IMG/VR virus record: IMGVR_UViG_3300005253_001504 | Coordinates: 1 to 24,331 of that record | Origin: a virus | Direction: 5' to 3' (one strand) | Length of the DNA: 24,331 nucleotides | Shown: piece after piece, positions 11,420 through 20,256 of the stretch | Position numbering within the stretch: the stretch's first letter is position 1 | How the letters are laid out: every line of letters begins with the position of its first letter | Notes under the pieces: model-generated | The model's input: only the letters and a program-made list of their open reading frames with translations | The model's database searches: none | What the model was told of the DNA's origin: nothing | Made by a program: the position numbers and the translations under genes

Positions 11420-14400
11420 ATGGGTAAGCCTTGGGAGTTCGAACCTAAGCGAGGCGCGGAGCTACAGGCCGCGGCTACCTTCCGTCGGAGGGCTGCTGTT
11501 AGCGCCTTCTCACGGCTTGCCGGAAGATCGCTAAGGAAGCGGGGTATCGACCCTTCCATTCTGACGCCTTCTCGGGGCCTCGAGGACAACGAGCCTGGCA
11601 CGGAAAATGAGAGGTTTGAGAGGACGGTTCAGCGCCTAACTGGTATGGGTATGGAACCTGGCGAGGCCGTGAAGCAGGTTCGGCGATTCCTGGACGTGAC
11701 ATCTAGGCGGACCGACGCGGGCATGGTGAGGCCGAAGCCTACAGTTCAGCCTGGTCTTGATGCTGTTCGGCAAGGGGTCGATCAGCCTCCAGTGCCGTAT
11801 AGAACTAGGTATGACGAAAAGACCGAGGCCGCCATACAGCAGTTCCGCACCGATCTAACCGCTGAAGGCTATGAGCCTTGGATGATCGATACTCAGCTAA
11901 GGGGTCAGATCAGGCTTGGGGCATTGATGGAGGAGATACAGGCCAACTTCCCGTCGCGGACGCCTCCAGGTACAACTCATAAGAGCTTGGCACTGGATCG
12001 CCTTGATAAGGAGATGGGCGACCTGCTGAGGAAGGCGACACCTCAGGGGCGGAAGAAAGGTCCGATAGAGTCGTTCCTCGCAGATACTCTTACCGGGGGT
12101 TTGCTCAAGGGGCTATCTATAGGACTGGCGGAGCTGGAGAAAGACCCTATGCTAGGTGGGCCATTCGCACGTACCACGGAAGGACAGTTCCCCGAATTTG
12201 ACCCTGAGGGCACTACCGGATTTGAGCGTGGTGCGGAGATCAGCCGTCCTGTGGTACAGCGTGGGCAGGAGATTGTCGGTGAGCCGTTTGAGCAAGTAGG
12301 GAAGGCCGGCATACCCGTTGTATCGCCTGTGTCTGAGGCGCTGACCACGGCCATTCGTAGCCAGATTGTTGAGGACATCGGCACCGAGATAATCAACCCT
12401 GCAGCCCTTGTACTGGTTGCACCTATCGTGATGCAGGGTACGCAAGGGCTCAGAGGTGTGAGACTAGCCACCCAGATGACCTCCAATTTGCTTGGTACGG
12501 GACTGGAGCCGGCCTTGGCACGAGGCACGCTGAGAGGCCTTACGATTTTAGGTAGAGATGGGCTCGCCGGATTGTCCAAACTCTCCCGAGCTGTCCGTGA
12601 GACACCTATTATCAAGAGAACCGTTACGGCCTTACAGAGTGAGGCCGGTGGTGGGCCCCTAAGTGGGGGCAGGCAAGTTGACAACATTGAAAAGTTTGTG
12701 GTGGAGGGTTCGGGTAAGTACGCCGTTACAGATGCGGAGCTAAAGGCGCTGGAAAGCGGCCAGGGGACGTTCCGCCTGTATCACGGTACTCCATCGGACT
12801 TCGCCGAGAACATCTTGAAGGAAGGTTTCCGACAGCCTCCAAGTGGGGACGAGGCTATACGCCGCATTGCTCAGTGGTACGATATTCCCGTAGACGAGTT
12901 TATGCGCTACGGTGTTCTTCCTCATTATGGGGATGAGACCGCCCGTATCAGTACCAGCACCGCCGAGGTAGCATCCAGATGGGCTGACACGGGTTCTTTC
13001 CCGCGCGGTGAAATCTTTAGTAACCTGAACGCGAACGCGCGTATTCACAAGGAGATTGTGAAGCGCCTCAAGGATCGCGGAGTTCAACTGACTCAGGGTA
13101 GCTATGATGCCATGTATAATAGGCTATTCAAGGAGGCTGGTGACCTAGGTGTGGGAGTATCGTCCAACTCCAGGGTTGCCGAGATATTGAGGCTGCCCGA
13201 CCGCTTTGCAGCCCCGACTTCTGGCGGAACTCTCCTTGAGTTGGAGATCGACATAGCCAAGTTAGGCAAAGGTGATGCCAAGAGGATAGCGGATACCCTT
13301 AGGTTCCAAGGTCCATCTCAAGGAGCCTACTTCGACGTCAAGATTCCTCCTAACGCCGTCAAGCGTATTAGGCCTATTGCCACAACATCGGCCAAGCCCA
13401 GAGTACCTGTTGACCCTATCGGGGGCTTTCCCGATCGCTTTGCAGGAAGGTCGCGTGGGTTGAGAGGTGGCCCTGCTGATGGAGGCCATGTTCGTGTCGA
13501 ACTGCCTGGTGACGCTCCGACACCCCGTGGACCTGTCCATACTCCCCTGGAGCGCAACATACTACAGGCGAACAAGCCAAAGAAGCCGGCCATGACACCG
13601 GCACTCAAGCCCTTTGAGCGCGACCAGGCTGGGGAAGCCTTGCAGCGCCTCAGTGAGGCTCCTGACAACCCCGTGCCCGTGCGCTCAAGGCGTGACCTGC
13701 CTGAACTCAGTCAGTACGATGACCAGTTGGAGGCGATCCTCAGATTCCGCGACGACGCCCGAGACACTCTCAAGTTCAACCGCTCTGCTGTCAAGGCGGG
13801 CATCCTAAGTCCCAGTCGCATTGGTGAGGCAACTGCCCAACTCGTCCGTGCCAATGAGCAACTGAAGGCCTCCAGGTCTATACTCAAGGAGGCCAAGATC
13901 AGGGCCACCCGTGACAGTGTGATGAAACTGGTACGGAGTGTGGGTGGTAGTGATGAGGCAGCCGGTATCATCGGTCGTGCCTTCGACGCCAGTGTACGCC
14001 TGGTGCCTCTGGAGGAGTCACTACTGACTGCCTCGTCCTGGCGTCAGCATATAGCTCAAGGGGTGGCCCTTGTTAAGGGTAGAGTATTCAGAGGTATAGG
14101 CCTTCTAGCCGATCAGAAGTTTACCCTCGTTGACGCACTTCACTTGCAGACCGCGGACGAGGCGAATGATCTGTTCAGGCTCATGCGTAAGACCCTTGAG
14201 AAGGAATCGGACGGCCTCACCTTCATCGGGCCAAGCAAGTATGCCGATCTAGCCGAGGGCGAGTACCGCCTGCACCACATCGTTCAGCATCCGGAGTGGT
14301 TCACGGGTAAGACGCCTAAGTTGGACGGCCTACTCATCGACGCCCAACTTATGATGCGAGGCAGACTTGAACAGGCCCGAGCACTCGGTTATCCCATTGA

Positions 14401-16891
14401 GGCCCTTGACGGTGCTTACCTGGAGCAACTGTGGGATATACCTAGAGCAGCCCTGGAGCAGCCGATACTCAGAGCCCGTGGTAAGATAAGCGCCGCCAAA
14501 CAACGCTGGTTTGATGACTATTTTGAGGGGCTCAGTAAGGGCGGGAAGCCTCTTAATCTGACCGTCGAGGAGCTAATGCAGCACTCGTCGAGCCTTCTGG
14601 ACGAGGCTATCGGCGACGCATGGATGCGCCAAGAGGTGCTCCGGCGCTATGGTACACGGTCAGCCAAGGTACCTGCTCTCAAAGGCGCTAGGCGATTCGG
14701 GAACCCTCTCTACCAGGGTTGGAGCGCCCCTCAGGACGTAACCAGTGCCATAGATCGCCTGTATAGTCCTGTGGGAACAGGCTCTAGGTTCGTAGGTGAC
14801 GTTGCCGCCACCATGAAGAACACCGCGTTCGGCCTCGTAGACATCGCTGTAGGTGGAGTACAGTTTCCTCTTGCGCTGGCGCATGGAGGGCGTGAGATCG
14901 CTATAGGGACTCTCAACCGTAGCCTTGAGGCTCTTGGGTTACCATATGTTCATGTAGCCCTTCAGGATGTCAATGTAGTAGGACGCAACGTCCAGTATGC
15001 CGAAGATGGTCTTCACATAGGTATTGGCCCGTCATCCGTGCGACTAAAAAGCGGTACCATAGTAAAGTACATTCCTATCACCGGCCAGTACATCGACATG
15101 CCTCTGAGCAAGACCATTGACTTCTCGGCTAGGATGCAGTTCGGTCAAGCTCTCACAGCTATCAGGAGAAGGATGTATGAAGGTAACCTGATATCTGCGA
15201 AGTTTGTGGGTCAGGATATTACTGATCCTAAGGTGAGGCAGTTCTGGGCCGAGGCCGCGAACGCCGGAACTGGAGCATCCCGAGGAGCGCAGACTCCAGG
15301 GCGCAGAGGGCTTGAGACCTTCGTTCTAACGTCCGCTCCTATGACTAGAGCTAACCTTGCCGTCTACGCCCAGATAGCTGAAGGTCTCACTACTGGTGGT
15401 CGGATGCAGAAGCTCCGTACAGCTATGGTCCTGGCCAACCTTGCTACCTACACCTACGGTATGCAGTACCTCATCAATGGCGTCTTCGGCGATGGGCCTA
15501 TGGAATGGCAGCCTGGCAAGTCTGACTGGGCCACTATCAGGATTAAGGGGGAGACGATTCCTCTGATGCCTCAGAGAACACTTGCCCGTGCCATAGATAA
15601 GAGTATCACCATCATTACGGAGGGTATCGAAGGTGAGGGATGGCGCCCTGAAGACATCGCCTTGGCATGGGCTCAGGTCATAATCGGTAAGTCGAGTCCC
15701 GCGGTACAAGCGATGCTGGCACCGTTCGGGGTAGGCTTTGAGCCTGACACTGGGCGCTTCCATGTAGGAGGACTCTCGCCTAGAGGGCGTGCCCTTGGAG
15801 TACCGCCTACACCGCCACTCGTAGAGCAGGTAATCTTCCAGGAAAACGACGCCCTCTCTGTTGTTCTAGCCGGTGTCGGCTTCAACCCGTATCCTACGAG
15901 CCCTAACAGACTCCTCCAAGAGGAGTGGAAGGAAACCACGGGCCAGGACTTCAACCCTGAAGTAGACTGGATTGTGGCGGATTCCCACCCTGAACTGTCT
16001 GCCGAGTTCTCACCTCTGGTAGCCGCCTCCAACGCCTCTAGCCTGAAATGGGGCTCACTATCTGCTCTACGCCGAGATCGTATAGAGCAATTCCGTGGGG
16101 AGAAGGAAGTTAGTAGTGGCTTAGAAAAGACTGCTGAGGAGTTTATTGGAGGTGGGGATGTAGGTGTAGTTTTCATCGGGGAGTGGTTAGATCACCAAGC
16201 GGAAATGTCGGCTGTGATCTCATTTAACCTTTTCGGAGACGACAGACAGGCTGAGACTCCCGAAGGGAAGGCTCTACAAGCCTGGGGCGAGGTGCAACCT
16301 CATGACGAAAAGTACCGCGATCCAATCACCAGAGACGTGGACAGGGATGCGTACCGAACTGACAAGGAAGCGGCCTTCGCCGCAATACGGAAGATCTACC
16401 CTGAACTGGCCGACTCGCTTGAGGCGCGTATCAGGGCGGTGAGTCCTAACCTGGTCAAGGTGGAACCTGACATAATAACGGCCTTGGATGCCCTATCTGG
16501 ATACCGTGAGATAGATCGCTGGTTTGGTATAGATAAGGCAATGGAGAACAAGGTTGAGGACATTCACGCCCTCGTCGATGCCAAGAGAGACGAACTGGCT
16601 CTCCAGGGCTTCCTTGACATAGGCAGTGGCACCGTATACACCATCCTTGCAGATGAGAGACCTGATATATCTCAGAACGTTTGGCAGGCTGCCTGGATTG
16701 TCCGACCTGGAGCCGACAGCAACTATCGCAATCCGGAAGCGGACCGTTACCTCATCGACCACGAACCCGAACTACGTAGGTTCTTCCCAGGGCTATACAG
16801 ACGCGGCCTATTGGCGGTGATTGGTACAGGGGCATCTGGCGGTACGCGCCGCTTATCGCCTGCTTTACAGGCTAGACTAGGTGGCAAGTAA
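11420..16891 (+). CDS. Giant virion-associated protein (1,823 residues) with ADP-ribosyltransferase-like module
   Basis: One uninterrupted frame of 1,823 codons between portal and scaffold. Its position and size suit an internal/ejection protein or a polyvalent virion protein. Rough layout: basic N-terminus (1-100), helical region (130-240), hydrophobic patch near 325-340 (INPAALVLVAPIVMQG), ART-like module (about 450-655), Pro-rich linker (655-760), long helical part (760-1100), hydrophobic stretch (1137-1157) and a C-terminal multi-helix region (1480-1820). The ART-like module has LYHGTPSDFAENILKEGF (453-470), ISTSTAEVASRWA (510-522), a strand pair LLELEIDIAKL (605-615) and GAYFDVKIPPNAVKRI (635-650). 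This is the order of conserved blocks in HYE-type ARTs; the catalytic Glu is not obvious. No transglycosylase motif was seen. Parts after 1130 resemble phage large polyvalent proteins, weakly. Confidence 0.8.
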   Translation: MGKPWEFEPKRGAELQAAATFRRRAAVSAFSRLAGRSLRKRGIDPSILTPSRGLEDNEPGTENERFERTVQRLTGMGMEPGEAVKQVRRFLDVTSRRTDAGMVRPKPTVQPGLDAVRQGVDQPPVPYRTRYDEKTEAAIQQFRTDLTAEGYEPWMIDTQLRGQIRLGALMEEIQANFPSRTPPGTTHKSLALDRLDKEMGDLLRKATPQGRKKGPIESFLADTLTGGLLKGLSIGLAELEKDPMLGGPFARTTEGQFPEFDPEGTTGFERGAEISRPVVQRGQEIVGEPFEQVGKAGIPVVSPVSEALTTAIRSQIVEDIGTEIINPAALVLVAPIVMQGTQGLRGVRLATQMTSNLLGTGLEPALARGTLRGLTILGRDGLAGLSKLSRAVRETPIIKRTVTALQSEAGGGPLSGGRQVDNIEKFVVEGSGKYAVTDAELKALESGQGTFRLYHGTPSDFAENILKEGFRQPPSGDEAIRRIAQWYDIPVDEFMRYGVLPHYGDETARISTSTAEVASRWADTGSFPRGEIFSNLNANARIHKEIVKRLKDRGVQLTQGSYDAMYNRLFKEAGDLGVGVSSNSRVAEILRLPDRFAAPTSGGTLLELEIDIAKLGKGDAKRIADTLRFQGPSQGAYFDVKIPPNAVKRIRPIATTSAKPRVPVDPIGGFPDRFAGRSRGLRGGPADGGHVRVELPGDAPTPRGPVHTPLERNILQANKPKKPAMTPALKPFERDQAGEALQRLSEAPDNPVPVRSRRDLPELSQYDDQLEAILRFRDDARDTLKFNRSAVKAGILSPSRIGEATAQLVRANEQLKASRSILKEAKIRATRDSVMKLVRSVGGSDEAAGIIGRAFDASVRLVPLEESLLTASSWRQHIAQGVALVKGRVFRGIGLLADQKFTLVDALHLQTADEANDLFRLMRKTLEKESDGLTFIGPSKYADLAEGEYRLHHIVQHPEWFTGKTPKLDGLLIDAQLMMRGRLEQARALGYPIEALDGAYLEQLWDIPRAALEQPILRARGKISAAKQRWFDDYFEGLSKGGKPLNLTVEELMQHSSSLLDEAIGDAWMRQEVLRRYGTRSAKVPALKGARRFGNPLYQGWSAPQDVTSAIDRLYSPVGTGSRFVGDVAATMKNTAFGLVDIAVGGVQFPLALAHGGREIAIGTLNRSLEALGLPYVHVALQDVNVVGRNVQYAEDGLHIGIGPSSVRLKSGTIVKYIPITGQYIDMPLSKTIDFSARMQFGQALTAIRRRMYEGNLISAKFVGQDITDPKVRQFWAEAANAGTGASRGAQTPGRRGLETFVLTSAPMTRANLAVYAQIAEGLTTGGRMQKLRTAMVLANLATYTYGMQYLINGVFGDGPMEWQPGKSDWATIRIKGETIPLMPQRTLARAIDKSITIITEGIEGEGWRPEDIALAWAQVIIGKSSPAVQAMLAPFGVGFEPDTGRFHVGGLSPRGRALGVPPTPPLVEQVIFQENDALSVVLAGVGFNPYPTSPNRLLQEEWKETTGQDFNPEVDWIVADSHPELSAEFSPLVAASNASSLKWGSLSALRRDRIEQFRGEKEVSSGLEKTAEEFIGGGDVGVVFIGEWLDHQAEMSAVISFNLFGDDRQAETPEGKALQAWGEVQPHDEKYRDPITRDVDRDAYRTDKEAAFAAIRKIYPELADSLEARIRAVSPNLVKVEPDIITALDALSGYREIDRWFGIDKAMENKVEDIHALVDAKRDELALQGFLDIGSGTVYTILADERPDISQNVWQAAWIVRPGADSNYRNPEADRYLIDHEPELRRFFPGLYRRGLLAVIGTGASGGTRRLSPALQARLGGK

Positions 16892-17247
16892 TGATAGAAA
16901 CACGCATGGTGAGGAAGGATGCCCTGCCTGAGCATAGCACCTACTTCGACGACGGCTGTGACGTCGCTCCTAGTTGCCTTACATGTTATCTGGTGAAGTG
17001 CCGTTACGACTACCCACAGGGCTTGAAAACGGTACGCCATCAGGCCCTTGTCGATCGCACCGTGCAACTTAGGAAACTCGGTTTCCCATGTGGCGAAATC
17101 GCGGGCATCATGCAAGCCTCTGTCCGTGCAGTCTATAGGCGCTTGGCTGTCTCACGGCTACAGTCGGCTGACGCTAGACTATATGAGGTGAATGGGAATA
17201 GTGGTATAGTAGTACTGATAGGAGAATCTAGCTATGGTAGAACCTAA
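16891..17247 (+). CDS. Cys-cluster plus helix-turn-helix DNA-binding protein, 118 residues
   Basis: ATG overlaps the giant gene's TAA. Residues 23-37 hold a C-x5-C-x2-C-x4-C cluster (CDVAPSCLTCYLVKC), likely binding zinc. Residues 53-90 form a helix-turn-helix like those of sigma region 4 and of small regulators: LVDRTVQLRKLGFPCGEIAG then VRAVYRRLAVSRLQ. The combination of an N-terminal Cys motif and HTH occurs in metagenomic phage proteins of unknown role. It may be a late regulator or a DNA-binding factor acting in head assembly. It overlaps the scaffold-like gene by 14 bases. Confidence 0.68.
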   Translation: MIETRMVRKDALPEHSTYFDDGCDVAPSCLTCYLVKCRYDYPQGLKTVRHQALVDRTVQLRKLGFPCGEIAGIMQASVRAVYRRLAVSRLQSADARLYEVNGNSGIVVLIGESSYGRT

Positions 17248-18247
17248 AGTTGCGCCCACAGAGCCCAAGCCTGAGCCAAAGCCGGCTACGCCTAGCCCTG
17301 AGGATGTGGCTCTGGCAAACTCCATTGACAGCGGAATACCGGTCGTGTACGTCGATCAGCCAGGCGGAGATGTAACTCCTGCCCCTGGATCGGCGACTTC
17401 GGCGGAGAAGGAGCCTCAGCCCAAGGAGCCTCCAAAGGCCGAAAAGCCACCGAGTGGCGAGAAGCCTCCGGAGAAACCTAAGGCCAAAGCTCCGGCTTCA
17501 AAGGAGGCGCCAGCGGGGGAGCCCGAAGGAGACGGTACGCCTAAGGAGGATGACGAGGATCCATTCAAGGGCGTGAAGCCCCGAGATGTCCTGGTCAAAC
17601 TTCTTGAGCACCCCGAGATCGGGCCCGTGCTGCAAAATTGGGCTGACCGAGCCGGTGACGCTCAGGTTGCGACTGCCATGGAAAAGGAACGTCCGACTAT
17701 CGAGGCAGATACTCGACGGTCGGAAGCCGAGAAGGCCGAGGACGAGCGTTTCTCAGGCATGACCAAGGAACAGATTGCCGAGGAGATTGCTGGTGATGAG
17801 AAGGTTGCAACCGCATATGCTAGGTTCCAGCAGCGTAAGGAGGCTGGTAGCCAACCGAACGCTGAGGCAATAGCACAGACCTCCCAGCTTTACAGCTACA
17901 CTTCCAGGGTGGCCGCGGTATCAAGTCTCATAGAGGGGTCAGAGCTTTCGGCAGAAGTGAAGGAAAGCCTCAAGCCTGACAACTTTACACACTTGAAGAC
18001 CGAGGGTATCAGGGAGTGGGAGAAGGCCGTATTCCAGGCCCTAGTCACGCACACCGCAGAGGCGAGGGCCGAAGAACTCCTCAATGAGAGGTGGGAAACA
18101 TATCAGCAGGAGCATCTGGCCGAGACCGACGGAGATCGTCCACCTATGGTGCGAGGTCGCAAAGTCGACGGTGTTCTGCCTGACCTGATGACTGACACCA
18201 CCAAACTCTTTGAGGACGCATTTACACGAGATCCGACAAAGAAATAG
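17234..18247 (+). CDS. Scaffold-like protein, 337 residues
   Basis: ATG at 17234 has AGGAG eight bases before it. Residues 1-115 are Pro/Lys/Glu/Ala-rich and disordered (PKEPPKAEKPPSGEKPPEKP and similar). Residues 115-290 are charged and helical (KPRDVLVKLLEHPEIGPVL, EKAEDERFSGMTKEQIAEEI, EAIAQTSQLYSYTSRVAAVS). The end is Arg/Lys-rich (FEDAFTRDPTKK), as scaffolding proteins often use a basic helical C-terminus to contact the capsid protein. It is immediately before the major capsid gene, the usual place. Scaffolds are poorly conserved, so the call rests on composition and position. Confidence 0.75.
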   Translation: MVEPKVAPTEPKPEPKPATPSPEDVALANSIDSGIPVVYVDQPGGDVTPAPGSATSAEKEPQPKEPPKAEKPPSGEKPPEKPKAKAPASKEAPAGEPEGDGTPKEDDEDPFKGVKPRDVLVKLLEHPEIGPVLQNWADRAGDAQVATAMEKERPTIEADTRRSEAEKAEDERFSGMTKEQIAEEIAGDEKVATAYARFQQRKEAGSQPNAEAIAQTSQLYSYTSRVAAVSSLIEGSELSAEVKESLKPDNFTHLKTEGIREWEKAVFQALVTHTAEARAEELLNERWETYQQEHLAETDGDRPPMVRGRKVDGVLPDLMTDTTKLFEDAFTRDPTKK

Positions 18248-18262
18248 GAAGGAGTAAAGACC

Positions 18263-19186
18263 TTGGCTGACTTGACATTGCTTGAGGCAGCTAAAGCCTC
18301 TCAGGATGTGGTCGAAAGGGTGGTCGCTAAGACCATCGTTGAGGCATCTCCCATCCTGGAGTACCTACCATTCAAGATCATCAACGGCCCGGCATACCGC
18401 TACCACCGCGAATCGTCACTCGGCACGATCTCGTTCCGTGGCGTCGGTGGGACCTATACCGCCGACTCCGGAGTCATCAACCCCGAGTTCGAGGCTCTGG
18501 TCATCATGGGTGGCGAGGTCAACATCGACAACTTTGAGGTCGAGGTGATGGGCAACCTCGTAGACCTCAAGGGTTCCAAGTACCGCATGAAGGCCCGCCA
18601 AGCCGGTATCACATTCTCGGAGCAGTTCTTCGAGGGTGATACCATCGTCACCGAGTTCGGCTTCGACGGCCTTCGCAAGCGCCTCGTGGGTATCAACCTC
18701 ATGGGCTCGACTACCGGTGCCACCCTGACCCTTGCCCAAATTGACGAGCTTCTGGACATGGTCATCGGCGAGAACTCGCAGAAGGTCCTGTTCATGAGTC
18801 CGACCATGAGGCGCAAGGTCACGGCGCTGGTCCGAGCCGTGACTGGTTCCGGCCTCATCAACTACACTCAGGACGCCTTCGGTCGCCAGCAGATCGCCTA
18901 CGCCACATGCCCGATTCGAGTCATCCGCCGAGAAGATGACGGCTCGTCCTTCTTTGGCTATGACGAGGACCCGGGCGACGCCGTAAGTGATACGGCCAGT
19001 ATCTACTGCGTCCGTGCCGGCACCGACTACGTCCACGGCATATCCAACAAGAGCCTGCCTGGGGTCAAGGACTTCGGCGAGCTTGAAGCGAAGCCTCAGC
19101 ACATGGGCCGCATCGAGTGGTTCCCTGGCCTCGTCGTCAAGCACCCGAGGGCCGCCGCCAGGATGCAAGGCATCACCAACACGTAG
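18263..19186 (+). CDS. Major capsid protein (HK97-fold type), 307 residues
   Basis: The TTG at 18263 follows AGGAAGGAG at normal spacing and is the only good start. The product begins MADLTLLEAAKASQDVVERV, then YRYHRESSLGTISFRGVGGT (about 46-65), ESSLGTISFR, and FEALVIMGGEVNIDNFEVEV, EQFFEGD, and a later VLFMSPTMRRKVTALVR (around 173-189), a usual P-domain-type helix and loop. Length, position after a scaffold and the abundance of beta/alpha alternation suit the HK97-type shell protein. Codon use is much more biased to C-ending codons than in neighbouring genes, as expected for the most abundant virion protein. Fold assignment is inferred. Confidence 0.85.
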   Translation: MADLTLLEAAKASQDVVERVVAKTIVEASPILEYLPFKIINGPAYRYHRESSLGTISFRGVGGTYTADSGVINPEFEALVIMGGEVNIDNFEVEVMGNLVDLKGSKYRMKARQAGITFSEQFFEGDTIVTEFGFDGLRKRLVGINLMGSTTGATLTLAQIDELLDMVIGENSQKVLFMSPTMRRKVTALVRAVTGSGLINYTQDAFGRQQIAYATCPIRVIRREDDGSSFFGYDEDPGDAVSDTASIYCVRAGTDYVHGISNKSLPGVKDFGELEAKPQHMGRIEWFPGLVVKHPRAAARMQGITNT

Positions 19187-19195
19187 GAGGGAATT

Positions 19196-19528
19196 ATGGA
19201 CAACCTACCCCAGGGTGTCATAGAGGAGAACGGTCGACTGGTCAGGCTTGTTCCCAAGGTCGCGGCATCCGGCGAGACCTGGAACTCAAGGCGGCCCGTG
19301 GCCCTCACTATCGAGGAGGCCCGCCTACGCCGATACGACTACTACCATCCGGAGCTCGGCTGGATTCTGGAGGGCTACAAGTTGGAGAAGGACAGGACGC
19401 CCGAGTCCCGTATGGCCGATGTGTCCCAGTCGGTTCTGGCTGAGCCACCTGAGCCTGAGGCGATGAGGACCGCTGCTCCTCCCGAGATACCCAGGGATGA
19501 GGTTGCCGTAGACCTCGGTAGCGAGTAA
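19196..19528 (+). CDS. Hypothetical head protein, 110 residues
   Basis: ATG at 19196 follows AGGAGG. The product begins MDNLPQGVIEENGRLVRLVP and continues with TIEEARLRRYDYYHPELGWI and an acidic, Pro/Glu-rich end (EPPEPEAMRTAAPPEIPRDE). The central part may form a small alpha/beta domain with aromatic residues. No family was recognised. It sits next to the capsid gene and so may be a head-completion or decoration protein. Confidence 0.64.
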   Translation: MDNLPQGVIEENGRLVRLVPKVAASGETWNSRRPVALTIEEARLRRYDYYHPELGWILEGYKLEKDRTPESRMADVSQSVLAEPPEPEAMRTAAPPEIPRDEVAVDLGSE

Positions 19529-19539
19529 AGGAGGCCCTA

Positions 19540-19974
19540 GTGAGCCCCAGAGATGTAAACCTGCAACTAGCCGACGCGGCCACACCTATCACAGCCACCG
19601 GCCAGGCTACAGCCGTCGATACCGAGGGCGGCTTCTATGCCGTTGCTCGATTCGAGTGCGGCGACCCTATCACCGACGCCAACGAGACGTTCGACTTCCT
19701 CGTTATGGCATCCATCGACGGTGGTAGCAACTACTTCCAAATAGGTGCCATCCGTCAGATCGTTGACGGTGACGAGGACCTAGTGAAGTCCATACCTGTA
19801 TACGTCCCACGGTTCCCGCCTGCCACGCAGACGGCCACCAAGGTGCGCCTCGAGTACGTCGTCGCCGGCACCACACCTAGCCTGCTTCTGAACTGCTGGC
19901 TGGAGCCTATGCTCAGCCTCGCTGTGCCTGCCATCGACGAGAAGCTAACTAACGGTCTAGCCGAACTGTCATAA
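19540..19974 (+). CDS. Beta-rich structural protein, 144 residues
   Basis: GTG at 19540 has AAGGAGG upstream. The sequence alternates hydrophobic and polar residues and suggests a beta-sandwich: FYAVARFECG, FDFLVMASIDGGSNYFQIGA, TATKVRLEYVV and LLLNCWLEPML. The phrase AS-x-DGGSNYFQIG is like parts of small phage head or decoration proteins in which a strand carries a GG-SxYF turn. No catalytic motif. A 161-residue protein at 20532 has a similar layout, so both may decorate the head or connect the tail. Confidence 0.62.
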   Translation: MSPRDVNLQLADAATPITATGQATAVDTEGGFYAVARFECGDPITDANETFDFLVMASIDGGSNYFQIGAIRQIVDGDEDLVKSIPVYVPRFPPATQTATKVRLEYVVAGTTPSLLLNCWLEPMLSLAVPAIDEKLTNGLAELS

Positions 19975-19986
19975 TCACCCGCGTTC

Positions 19987-20029
19987 CTTTGTGGGGCCTG
20001 TTCTTGGTGGTCAGGCAGGCCCCACAAAG
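19987..20029 (+). terminator. Perfect 14-bp hairpin after the capsid-proximal genes
   Basis: CTTTGTGGGGCCTG (19987-20000) pairs perfectly with CAGGCCCCACAAAG (20016-20029), leaving a 15-base loop. It starts 13 bases after the stop codon. No U-run follows, so it may be a partial terminator, an mRNA 3'-end stabiliser protecting capsid messages, or a processing site. Confidence 0.62.
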
Positions 20030-20049
20030 TTACCGGGAAGGATGGATAG

Positions 20050-20256
20050 ATGCCGGAGCTATACGTGCCCGTTGTCCTGTGGCTGGCCGTGCAGACTGTT
20101 CTTCTAATTGCAGCCTGGGCGCGGATGCAGACACAAATCGGACACATGGCTGATAGCCTGAGTCGCCTATGGAAAAGCCATGACGAGCTTCACCCTAGGT
20201 CGGCCAACCCTGGCGAGCCCGAGCACAATGGACACAACCATGAGGAGAGTGAGTAA
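20050..20256 (+). CDS. Small single-span membrane protein, 68 residues
   Basis: ATG at 20050 has a GAAGGA site. Residues 5-24 (YVPVVLWLAVQTVLLIAAWA) form one membrane helix near the N-terminus, followed by a polar helix (RMQTQIGHMADSLSRLWKSH) and a His/Glu/Asn-rich acidic tail (EPEHNGHNHEESE). This layout, with one N-terminal span and a coiled-coil-like cytoplasmic part, is seen in small holin-like or spanin-like phage proteins, but nothing specific links it to lysis. The charged His-rich tail might bind metal. Confidence 0.62.
   Translation: MPELYVPVVLWLAVQTVLLIAAWARMQTQIGHMADSLSRLWKSHDELHPRSANPGEPEHNGHNHEESE

Noticed and set aside
12043-12687. Antisense ORF of 214 codons opposite the giant gene
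   Set aside because: Ser/Pro-rich composition typical of shadow frames, with no start signals and complete overlap with an established frame.
17182-17210. Possible promoter before the scaffold-like gene (TATAGT at 17205)
   Set aside because: No acceptable -35 at 16-18 bases upstream, so it cannot be supported.
18416-19168. Long antisense ORF of 250 codons opposite the major capsid gene
   Set aside because: It lies wholly inside a well-supported gene, has no ribosome-binding site, and is a by-product of C-ending codon bias that removes stops in the opposite frame.
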